A stretch of DNA of 33,264 nucleotides from positions 1 to 33,264 of the forward strand of contig JBBBWG010031898.1 in NCBI GenBank assembly GCA_037176905.1, given 5' to 3'. The stretch comes from Azolla pinnata (Eukaryota; Streptophyta; Polypodiopsida; Salviniales; Salviniaceae). Below, piece after piece: positions 1-7,365 of the stretch. Made by a program: the position numbers and the translations under genes. Positions within the stretch are counted from its first letter, which is position 1. Every line of letters starts with the position of its first letter. Below the pieces are notes generated by a model. The model saw only the letters and a list, made by a program, of their open reading frames with translations, did not search any database and had not been told where the DNA came from.

Positions 1-195
1 AGCCACGAGTATTTACGCAAGTATATACACGAGATTAGACATACCCATATACACAACTATATATGCGACTTTATATGCGATCTTATACACATCTATATAC
101 GGACGGATATATGCGAACATATATGCTAACATATACGTAACTATATACGTGATTATATACGCAACCATATACGGACACATATATGCAAATATCAT
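1..195. repeat. 12-bp-period degenerate tandem array A
   Basis: Units of the form TATATACGCNAC repeat with a 12-bp period and many substitutions. The period shows as a four-residue rhythm in the minus-strand translation (tyrosine every fourth residue), which explains the open frame there; I do not regard that frame as a gene. The window starts inside the array, so its left edge is unknown. The CGC/GCGA core is shared with the neighbouring array B. Confidence 0.75.
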
Positions 196-655
196 TTAAC
201 AGACAATTTACGCGATTTTTGTCGCAAATATTGCCACACTGTTGTAGTCGCAAACAATCTTGATTTTACCGCAACTATTACCGCGACATTTACCACAAGT
301 ATTGTCAGAAGATTTTTTGCAAATTATACGCGACTATTAGTGCTATTTTTATGCAATGTTTGTTGCATATTTTACGCGAGTATTCTCGATCTTTTACGCA
401 AAAATTTATGCAAAGTTTATGCGAGTTTTGCTACTAGTTTTGCGAGAGTTTTGTTTAAAGTTTTACGCAAGTATTGTTACAAATTAGACGCGAGTTTTGG
501 TGCGAGTTTTACGCGACTCTTGCTGCAAGTTTTACGCGGGTATTGTTGCAAATTTACCACGAATTGTATGCGAGTTTTGCTGCAAGTTTGGCGCAATTAT
601 TGCTGCAAGCTTTATGCAAATATTTTCGCGAGGTTTATGGCATTCTTACTAATCT
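196..655. repeat. 12-bp-period degenerate tandem array B
   Basis: About 38 diverged 12-bp units alternate between TTTTACGCGAGT-like and TTTTGCTGCAAG-like forms. Near 250-300 they read TTTACCGCAACT or TTTACCACAAGT. Two plus-strand frames stay open for 70 to 106 codons only because the unit is a multiple of three; their translations are four-residue repeats without domain character. The array ends just before a good splice-acceptor-like tract at 655-671, so it may lie in an intron or in the subterminal region of a transposon. Confidence 0.75.
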
Positions 656-671
656 TTTGACTCTCTTGCAG

Positions 672-1713
672 GGTAAAAACTAATGTAAATCGCGGTCCGT
701 CTTTCCGGTTTGTTAGTAACACTGAGTTTATCAGTGTGGGTTTTTATGACCAGATCAGCAAAAAAAGAGTTCGAGAACACTGCAACGAAAACGGTTTGTC
801 AAGTACATTTTTTTTCCTAGCAGTTATTAGAAAGTTGAGACATGTTGTAGGCGACAAATCTCTTGTCGACCCATATTAAAAACCACAAAGACTAATTAAT
901 TGATTTCTAGACTTGTTCTCAAATGTAGATGATTAGATTCTTGACCTTTTCTCTGGCACAAGTATTGTTATCTTATTATTTCTTGTTTTTAGGCTTACTT
1001 ATTGTATTGTGACTTGATTATTATTTGACTAATGAATTGTTAATATCATGTAAGAACAACACTTGCTTGCGCCCTCAACAAGTTTAGAAATTGTATTAGT
1101 TTAGAATTAGATGAACCTCAAATCAGTTTCATCACGATACGAATCAATGGAATATGGGAGTACTGCCCTGATGCTAATGAAAAAGTTTGTGCAAAGCAAA
1201 TTGGTAATACTAAACGGTTCCAGGCCACCTTAGGAGAACCAATGTCACCCTTTTCTCTGGCACAGGTATTGTTATCTTATTATTGTTTGTTTTTAGGCTT
1301 ACTTATTGTATTGTGACTTGATTATTATTTGACTAATGAATTGTTAATATCATGTAGGAACAACACTTGCTTGCGCCCTTAACAAGTTTGGAAATTGTAT
1401 TAGTTTAGAATTAGATGAACCTCAAATCAGTTTCATTAATATGTGAATCAATGGAATATAGGAGTGTCCCGATGCTGATGAAGAAGTTGGTGTAGAGCAA
1501 ATTGGTAATAGTAAACGGTTCCAGGCCGCCTTAAGAGAACCAATGTCACCCTTGGCTAATGAAGCAGGTGAATTTGGTGATGGTGAATATGCACCTTCTT
1601 GTGAACCATTGGGACATGATGACAACGATAAAATTCCACAACAAACATCTGAGCAACCGGTCCTAGCCGATACGAAGAATATAGTGGAAGATGATGATTT
1701 ACTATTGATGTAG
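672..1713 (+). pseudogene. Decayed N4/N6 DNA amino-methyltransferase-like gene
   Basis: An open stretch at 673-876 follows an acceptor-like site (CTCTTGCAG). A second exon-like block starts near 912 after TTTCTAG and reads LFSNVDD, stop, ILDLFSGT. An intron (clean in the second copy, 1266-1357, GTATTG...CATGTAG) splits the glycine loop. The next exon continues GTTLACALNKFGNCISLELD. Together this matches motif I of the bacterial-type N4-cytosine/N6-adenine methylase family (DxFxGxGTT followed by IxxELD), which binds S-adenosylmethionine. An acidic tail runs to TAG at 1711. The damage includes TGG-to-TAG at the codon before ILDLF, CGA-to-TGA at 1444, TGG-to-TAG at 1459 and a lost acceptor in copy 1 near 1053. 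The catalytic (D/N/S)PP(Y/W) motif is not seen. The motif reading is direct; the family call is inference. Confidence 0.5.
945..1551 (+). repeat. Tandem duplication of an exon-intron-exon segment, about 304 bp
   Basis: Positions 945-1250 and 1249-1551 are near-identical copies offset by 304 bp at the start and 301 bp at the end. The 3-bp difference is one missing codon in copy 2 near 1464. The unit begins inside the exon coding DLFSGT, spans the intron and the whole next exon, and ends in AATGTCACCC. The junction has CCCTT microhomology. Differences are mostly transitions. Confidence 0.9.
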
Positions 1714-1854
1714 AACAAAACTCTAAACTAATGTATTAGATCACTTTTGATATAGTGATCCGAGCAACCGGTCCTAGCCGATACGAAGAATATAGTGGAA
1801 GATGATAATTTGCTATTGATGTAGAACAAAATTGTAAACTAATGTATTAGATCT
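1651..1854 (+). repeat. Direct duplication of the coding 3' end, offset 111 bp
   Basis: Positions 1651-1743 recur at 1762-1854. The repeated part covers the last codons of the methyltransferase-like frame (GAGCAACCGGTCCTAGCCGA...), its stop codon and about 30 bases beyond. The linker 1744-1761 is not repeated. Confidence 0.9.
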
Positions 1855-2331
1855 CAATCTTTGTTTGAATTGTCTTTTTTTTACCAAGTTTTATAGTTTT
1901 TGATACTTTTGTATTTTGAATCTAAAATAAGATTGTGTGATTTTAAGCAAGCTCATTCATGACCATATTTGACATTTTGTTAATGATATTTGAAATTGTG
2001 TTGGCTTGTAAATTGTGAACTTATATAAATTGGTTGTTTTGATCTCAAATATGCTTGAATACAAATGTTGTCATCTATACATGCATGGCATTTTTGTCTT
2101 GGTTGATGACAACCATGATTATCGAAGGTTTATGTAACACTAAGATGCAGAATAAAATTCTGGTTCAAACTGTCAAGGTTAAGCGAATAGGGTACGAATA
2201 TTGTATGGGTAAAATTAATAGAGTAATAACACAAGCTAATGGAGTAAGAAGAGAAGCCAATGAAGAGAGTGAATGATATAACACATATAAAAATTAAAGA
2301 TTTCAATTGTATTAATAACAAGATAGAGTAT
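1855..2331. other. AT-rich DNA without a recognisable gene
   Basis: Short open frames occur but have no codon structure, splice context or family resemblance that I can see. It may be the downstream part of the same mobile element. Confidence 0.4.
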
Positions 2332-2469
2332 GTCATGACCCGAGTGGGGGCCGCAAACATAGGTAAACTTATGAACTTCTAAGCACGTCATGACCCGAGT
2401 GGGTGCCGCAAACATAGGTAAACTTTTGAACTTCTAAGCACGTCATGACCCGAGTGGGGGTCGCAAACG
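2332..2469 (+). repeat. 55-bp tandem repeat, 2.5 copies
   Basis: GTCATGACCCGAGTGGG starts at 2332, 2387 and 2442, an exact 55-bp period. The first two units are complete and almost identical (ending GAACTTCTAAGCAC). The third breaks off after GTCGCAAACGA. Confidence 0.95.
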
Positions 2470-2633
2470 ACTACTTTCCTATTGAATTCACCTTATTTCT
2501 ATTTGCATGATCACTACATGGAATTAACAACCACACTTCTTAGAAACACGAGCCCGGCGTATATCCCCTCCTCTTTGTCGGGGGGGCTCCATATCTATGG
2601 CAAACATTGACATCTATTTTCTTTCCCTTGATC

Positions 2634-2760
2634 AGGTGGCTAGGGCAGTTAATTATAAAAATCAAGGTTATGGGTTCAAATCTTAGTTGTGATAGAAAGT
2701 TATGGTAAACTCGTGTCTATGTTACAACAATCGAGTGGCAAAATTTATGGTGTTAAATTT
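2634..2760 (+). repeat. Possible tRNA-derived SINE remnant
   Basis: GGTGGCTAGGGCAGTTAATT resembles a degenerate A box, and about 30 bases later GGTTATGGGTTCAAATC resembles a B box (GGTTCAAATC). A similar B-box context, TCATGGGTTTAAATCTTG, recurs at 17638. No complete tRNA fold is visible and the ends are not defined. Confidence 0.3.
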
Positions 2761-2879
2761 GATGCTTGGAGAAAGAAAAGTATTGCGACAACTGCATAGC
2801 ACCGATCGTGTCTATGTCACATAAATTTGATGCTTCAAGAAAAGAAATGTGCAGCAATGGTTTGACTCTTGGATAAAAA

Positions 2880-3003
2880 CATTTGGTAGCAAAAATCACG
2901 GTAAATTGGCCAATATCGAAGTTTCATTATTTATCGTGACTTTACCACGACGCATCAAGGTCGCGCTAAACTGTCGTGGTAAACTATTGAATACCTTGTA
3001 GTG
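2880..3003 (-). mobile_element. CACTA-like transposon terminus
   Basis: Read on the minus strand from 3003 the sequence begins CACTACAAGGTATTC, matching the CACTACAA start typical of plant CACTA (En/Spm) elements. Immediately inside are short motifs in both orientations around TTTACCACGAC and GTCGTGGTAAAC, the subterminal-repeat arrangement expected of the class. The opposite terminus is not visible; the 12-bp arrays at 1-655 contain related TTTACCGCGAC units. The three bases after the end are TAA, but the other target-site copy lies outside the window. Confidence 0.5.
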
Positions 3004-4040
3004 TAAAACACAGAGGACCTTTAATGACGCCTATGACTAAATGACATTATTTTGATGTGTTGTTAGTAGCATCACTTAACGACACACCATTAAATTAGCA
3101 ATAAATCTACATTGGAAGGTGTCACCACACTATGCCTTCTAATGTGTGTCCCAAATTTGAAAATAAGGCATCGCTAAGTGACATAAATTTTGTATTTTTT
3201 TTTTTAAATTGTCTCTCAAGAGGGAAATACAAACAAAACTCGCATGCAGCTATTGCTTCTTATTTGTGTCAATTAGTCATTTCCTGCAACTACTGCTCAT
3301 CTACACCATCTCCTGCTCGTCCTTTCTACCTACTATTCATCCGTTGCATGTCTATTGTTCTTCTACTGCATTTTCTTCTCATCTACTGTTCTACTCTACT
3401 ATTGATCATCTGCACAACTATGGATATCATGTATGGGGGAAAATATAGTGAGAGAATAGATAAGAGAGAAGTTTCTAATTTTTTAATTGGTGTTATTCAC
3501 CTTAATCATGACCAAACACTTTATTGAATAACTAAGAATCTATTGCATTACTTTAAACATAACTGGATTGATCTAATCTTTCGCTAGCATATACATACTT
3601 GCAAAATGTTATCAAAATGGGTAAAATGTTATTGAATAATTCAGAGGTACATAGACATGTCACAAAGAAGCAACATTTTCTTAAGAACTTCCGTCACTAG
3701 TTGACTTATAACACATTATAAATTATCATATCTAAGCAATTATCCTCCTATTATGTACGAGTAATGTAGGTTGGGAAAGTCAATGGTTATTTGCATAGCC
3801 TGATGGAATTGGATAGTTTTCTAAACGTTATAAAGATAGGTTAACCTAATTGGATAGAGGAAAAGATAGCGTACCCATGCACCGGCCTATCATATAGCTA
3901 GATAACTATTTTGGGAAGGTATTTTGGGAGTGCATGCCTTTTGAGAAGGTATTTCTCTATCTATAGGGCTTTCGGAGATGTATAAATATGGGGACTTGTT
4001 ACCCCCATAACACATAAGAATTTATTACGTCGTAAGGCTA
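3004..4040. other. Intergenic DNA without a supported gene
   Basis: AT-rich with a poly-T run near 3195 and a pyrimidine-rich stretch at 3270-3420. GCATCACTTAACGACAC (near 3070) and GCATCGCTAAGTGACAT (near 3167) are imperfect copies of one motif, possibly further transposon subterminal sequence. The open frames here have no coding character. Confidence 0.4.
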
Positions 4041-4048
4041 AAGTCAAA

Positions 4049-4150
4049 GATGCATCGACCTGCCCTGCGTTTCAAGGCGCAGTAGGACAGGTCGATGCGC
4101 CGCATCGACCTGCCATGCGCCGCCCTGGAATGCAAGGCAAGTCGATGTGG
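4049..4150. repeat. GC-rich inverted-repeat cluster with CATCGACCTGCC units
   Basis: The unit CATCGACCTG occurs at about 4052 and 4103 on the plus strand and at about 4088 on the minus strand; a fourth, imperfect minus copy lies near 4139. Positions 4088-4112 form a nearly perfect palindrome: arm CAGGTCGATGCG, one central base, arm CGCATCGACCTG. The cluster is sharply GC-richer than its flanks and sits just beyond the 3' end of the gag remnant. Confidence 0.85.
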
Positions 4151-4169
4151 TTAGTGAGGCATGTGTTAT

Positions 4170-5022
4170 ATGGTCTTCTATGGTGTGATTAGCTTTCCAA
4201 CAATATTCGCATCTCTTCTTCTTTTGCAACTCAGCATCATTAGAGAAATGGAAAGTTGAAGATGGCAGTTGAGGCTTTGGTCTTGATGAACCAAAACTTG
4301 AAGCATACTTGTTTTCGCTTTTTATGAAATTGCAAGTGCTTACATTCCCTCAATCAAACCACTCCTATTCACTCTAGATTTCTCTTCTTGCAAAAGAAGA
4401 GATACTACCTCATCAAATGCATACATATTGGGATTTCCTTTTGCAACCAAATGGAGTGTAGTAGCAAAGTTTTGAAAAGATTCTTGTAAACCTTTCAACA
4501 ATGTAGATACGAGTGATACATTTGAGATAATCTCATTTATATTTGTTGATTGCTCTTTCAAGTCCTTGATGTGTGTCACATACACATCCATAGATTCATT
4601 TTCAGCTATACATACATCCTCAAGTTGCTTCCTCAAGTATGCTACGCGTGCTTCGTTACCCACAACATACAAAGAAGCAAGAGCTACCTGTGCTTGTTTC
4701 GATGTAGAATATGACCAAATATGTGGCACTATATGACACTTCACTAAAAGGGCAATTAATGCATGAGTTTGTACATCTTTTCCATCTCTTCTTAGATGCT
4801 CTTGTGTAGGTGGAGATAGAGTAACATCTATACTTGAGGAAGATAGTCCATCCATGATAATACTGGACTGTAAAGTAGATTTCGATCCACATCTGCCACT
4901 ATGTTACAAAGTTGTTTTGCAACAAGAACATGTTTCATCGTGTAAGAGCACATTGGATAATTAGTCCCATCAAGCTTATCATCAACTTGAAGCATGCCAA
5001 ACAAGTCGTTGCTTCCTGCCAT
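4170..5022 (-). pseudogene. Copia-type retrotransposon gag remnant
   Basis: The minus strand starts MAGSNDLFGMLQVDDKLDGT, the usual opening of plant Copia gag. After a frameshift near 4830-4855 it continues with the UBN2/gag-polypeptide core (LIALLVK...HIW..., AYLRKQLEDV, YVTHIKDL, STLLKGLQESF). A third frame holds KKKRCEYCWKANHTIEDH, a retroviral-type zinc knuckle whose final cysteine is replaced by histidine. In a live element gag packages element RNA. Protease, integrase and reverse transcriptase are absent beyond 4170, so this is a truncated copy. The family assignment is by pattern and I regard it as good. Confidence 0.7.
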
Positions 5023-5935
5023 TTTGCTAAACAAGTAAGTAGCAAGATAATAACTTTTACAAAGGTTCAAATGAGTGCAGAAGTCTTACCTCACAATCTA
5101 TAACTCTAATGGTGATTTTGGCTGCATGAACAACTTCGAAATGAGGGTAAAACATCAATAGAACTGGCTGAAATGCTCCTTGCTGAGATTCACTATTCAA
5201 TGCTTCAAAGCTTATTTGTAATCCCAAAGATGTACACGAATAGCAAGGCGAAAATTGAAGCTAGAGAAGAAGTAGAATATTCGTAGTCGGTTAATGTTAT
5301 CACTTATACCCTAACACCGTGTCCCACATCAAAGAGACTAGTGAACACGGTGGTTAGTCGGTTAACTCTTATTGAAGCAATAGTTCTGATTGTGGTTAAA
5401 AAGATGAGTTCTAACACGTAGCTATAAGTTTTAACTCCTACATTCAGATTTGAACTTGGTTTTGTCGTTCAGCACAACTATAATATAATGTATAAACCAT
5501 GATTATCTATCACTTAAGTGCATTACATCCCATTTCTAAACTACTTTATATTTTCCATCTAACCAAAACATAAATTTGTCTTTTATACAAGATAAATAGA
5601 TCAATGTGTCTATTCCTCTTTAATTTTTTCTCATGACCTACGCCCATTGTTTGCGATCGATCATCATTCATATGTCTTGTAATACTCCCAAGAGGTGGCA
5701 TATAAGCAGTTTTGAGAACATTGCATTAGTCTGTGGAATGGTAGAATCATGCTAGCAAGTGTGATTCGATGGCTTCATCAAGGGCAAAAAATGACTCATT
5801 ACTGGCAAACAGAAGGTCCCAGAACGAGTGTTCGTTCCGGCAAAAGACACGATGAAGAGAATTATGGCATTAACAGTTGGAGAACAGACATGCACGTGTC
5901 TAGTAAAAGAGTAAACATATTACATAAATAAGCAC
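5023..5935. other. Flank upstream of the gag remnant, possible LTR debris
   Basis: On the minus strand near 5290-5340 the sequence reads GATGTGGGACACGGTGTTAG, a pattern common in plant Copia LTRs, and TAGTCGGTTAA occurs twice (near 5285 and 5358). No primer-binding site or matching second LTR is visible. The open frame near 5749 has no recognisable features. Confidence 0.25.
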
Positions 5936-6580
5936 ACGTCGAATATCGGTGAACCAATCGATTTCTAGCTAAGTTACGCTGCAAAGCAGGCCATGCCAAA
6001 ATTTAAAGCACTGAACAGCATCCATACGCTCAACTGCATGTCTTTATGATGATGTGTGGGGTACTTGCGATCACCAGGAAAGCGATGGATACAAGCACAA
6101 TGGGGAGGTGTGACACATTTGAGAAAGAGAGAGATAGTGGTGACGCAGACCGATAAAGCGGAGGCCACGGGGATGGATGATGAGAACAGCGGAGGATCGA
6201 AATCATCCGGCAAGCAGTCGAGTTCTTTTCCAGTTTCAATCGTGGGGTGGTATGCTCTCTTTCTCTTGTTGAAAGAACAAAAGCAGGCATGTTCCTATTA
6301 CAACCATTCCTATTGATCTTTCTTTCTTTCCTTCAGTTCTTCTGCGTCGCATGTTTCTGTTATGCAGCTCTTTCTTATACAGCTCTTTCTGGCCGAGTCT
6401 GCCCGTCGTTCTGCAGCGGCGGCGGCAGCTCTTCGATCAGCAATGCGGCCTCTTCAGCAACAATCCGTCGCCCTCCGACGTTGACCCCGGGATCGATATC
6501 ACGTCGAGGCGCTCGATCGATGGTGTGCATCTCACTGCTTCAGATCCCCTCTCTTTTTTTTTTGTTTCGAGCCAGTGACT
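5936..6580. other. Unrecognised, relatively GC-rich stretch with open frames
   Basis: Overlapping open frames lie on both strands: 6056-6316 plus, 6351-6578 plus and 5974-6290 minus. The frame at 6351-6578 has a hydrophobic start followed by a polar segment. I recognise no domain, and no splice structure ties them together. They could be a short lineage-specific exon or part of the upstream region of the gene at 7366. I would not call a gene here. Confidence 0.25.
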
Positions 6581-6591
6581 GATAAGTGAGA

Positions 6592-6690
6592 AAGAGTTCA
6601 GAACAGAAACTCGGGAGTTTCAGAAGAAAAACTCGGGAGTTTCAGAACAGAAACTGAAGAGTTCAGAACAGAAACTCTGAGACAGATTGA
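6592..6690 (+). repeat. Short tandem repeat around AGTTCAGAACAGAAACT
   Basis: The motif CAGAACAGAAACT recurs three times between 6598 and 6680, joined by CTCGGGAGTTT units. On the minus strand just downstream (about 6690-6715) GGTCATGGGTTCAAGTCC resembles a tRNA T arm, but no tRNA surrounds it. Confidence 0.7.
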
Positions 6691-6799
6691 GAACTAGGAC
6701 TTGAACCCATGACCCCCCTTTTTTCCCCTTTGTTTGCTGTTGTTGAGCAGAGAGAAGAGTGTCCATGAGAACCATGATCATGTAGGAAGAAGCTCATCC

Positions 6800-6910
6800 A
6801 TCAGAGCAGCAGCAACAGAAAGAGAAGAAGCAGAAGAAGAAGAAGAAGAAGAAGAAGAATCAGAAGCAGAAGCAGAAGAAGAAGAAGAATAAGAAGAAGC
6901 AGAGAGAAGA
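6800..6910 (+). repeat. (GAA)n-rich microsatellite upstream of the ARID-HMG gene
   Basis: Interrupted AGAAGA and CAGAAG triplets run for about 100 bases. TTTTAGGGTTTCCC, containing a telo-box (AAACCCTA on the minus strand), follows at about 6924. Both are common in plant promoter or 5' leader regions, so transcription of the gene at 7366 may begin near here; this is inference. Confidence 0.7.
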
Positions 6911-7244
6911 AATGTGGAGCTCCGTTTTAGGGTTTCCCTTCCTTGTTTGAACGCTTTCTCTCCTGCTCTGCTGCCATTCTTCTCCTCCTTTCTTCAGCTT
7001 CTGAATCTTCTTCTGCCCAACACACCCTAATTCTGGATCTTGCTGTTTTCTTCACGCTCATTTTTGGCATCCTGCCTCTCTGGGTTCTTTGCTCTCTCTG
7101 GGTCCTCCCCTCTCCTTTGTCCCACGCTTTTGTGCGCAACTCTCAAAGCAACTTCTGCATTTTCTTTCCTCTTCCTTCGGGCCATTAGACAGTAGTTGGT
7201 TAGGTCAGCCTTCTTTTCTTTTCGTCTTTGCTTTGACCCTGGCT

Positions 7245-7275
7245 ATGGAAGCTTGAAGCGGCTATGGAAGCTTGA
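7245..7275 (+). promoter_or_regulatory. Twin minimal upstream ORFs in a 19-bp duplication
   Basis: GGCTATGGAAGCTTGAAGC is repeated in tandem (7242-7260 and 7261-7279). Each copy contains ATG GAA GCT TGA, a three-codon ORF at 7245-7256 and 7264-7275. They lie about 90-120 bases before the main start at 7366. If they are in the mature leader they would be expected to reduce initiation at the main ATG. Their presence in the mRNA is not shown. Confidence 0.4.
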
Positions 7276-7329
7276 AGCGCAAAGGGAAAGGGAAATTGTA
7301 GCATCAGATTCCTGCGACATAGGAAGGAA

Positions 7330-7360
7330 GGGAAGAAAGGGAAGGGAAGGGAAGGGAAGG
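7330..7360 (+). promoter_or_regulatory. GGGAA tract with G-quadruplex potential next to the start codon
   Basis: Five GGG runs (7330, 7339, 7344, 7349, 7354) with loops of 2 or 6 bases end 9 bases before the ATG at 7366. The spacing meets the usual G-quadruplex rule, so an RNA structure in the leader is possible. Function is inference. Confidence 0.5.
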
Positions 7361-7365
7361 AGGTC

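Noticed and set aside
340-683. Open frames of 106 and 69 codons
   Set aside because: They arise because the 12-bp repeat unit is a multiple of three; both frames are open and show four-residue repeats, not protein character.
3132-3527. 131-codon plus-strand frame rich in Cys, Ser and Leu
   Set aside because: It comes from pyrimidine-rich low-complexity DNA; no domain, no splice context.
6690-6716. tRNA T-arm-like sequence on the minus strand
   Set aside because: No acceptor, D or anticodon arm can be placed around it.
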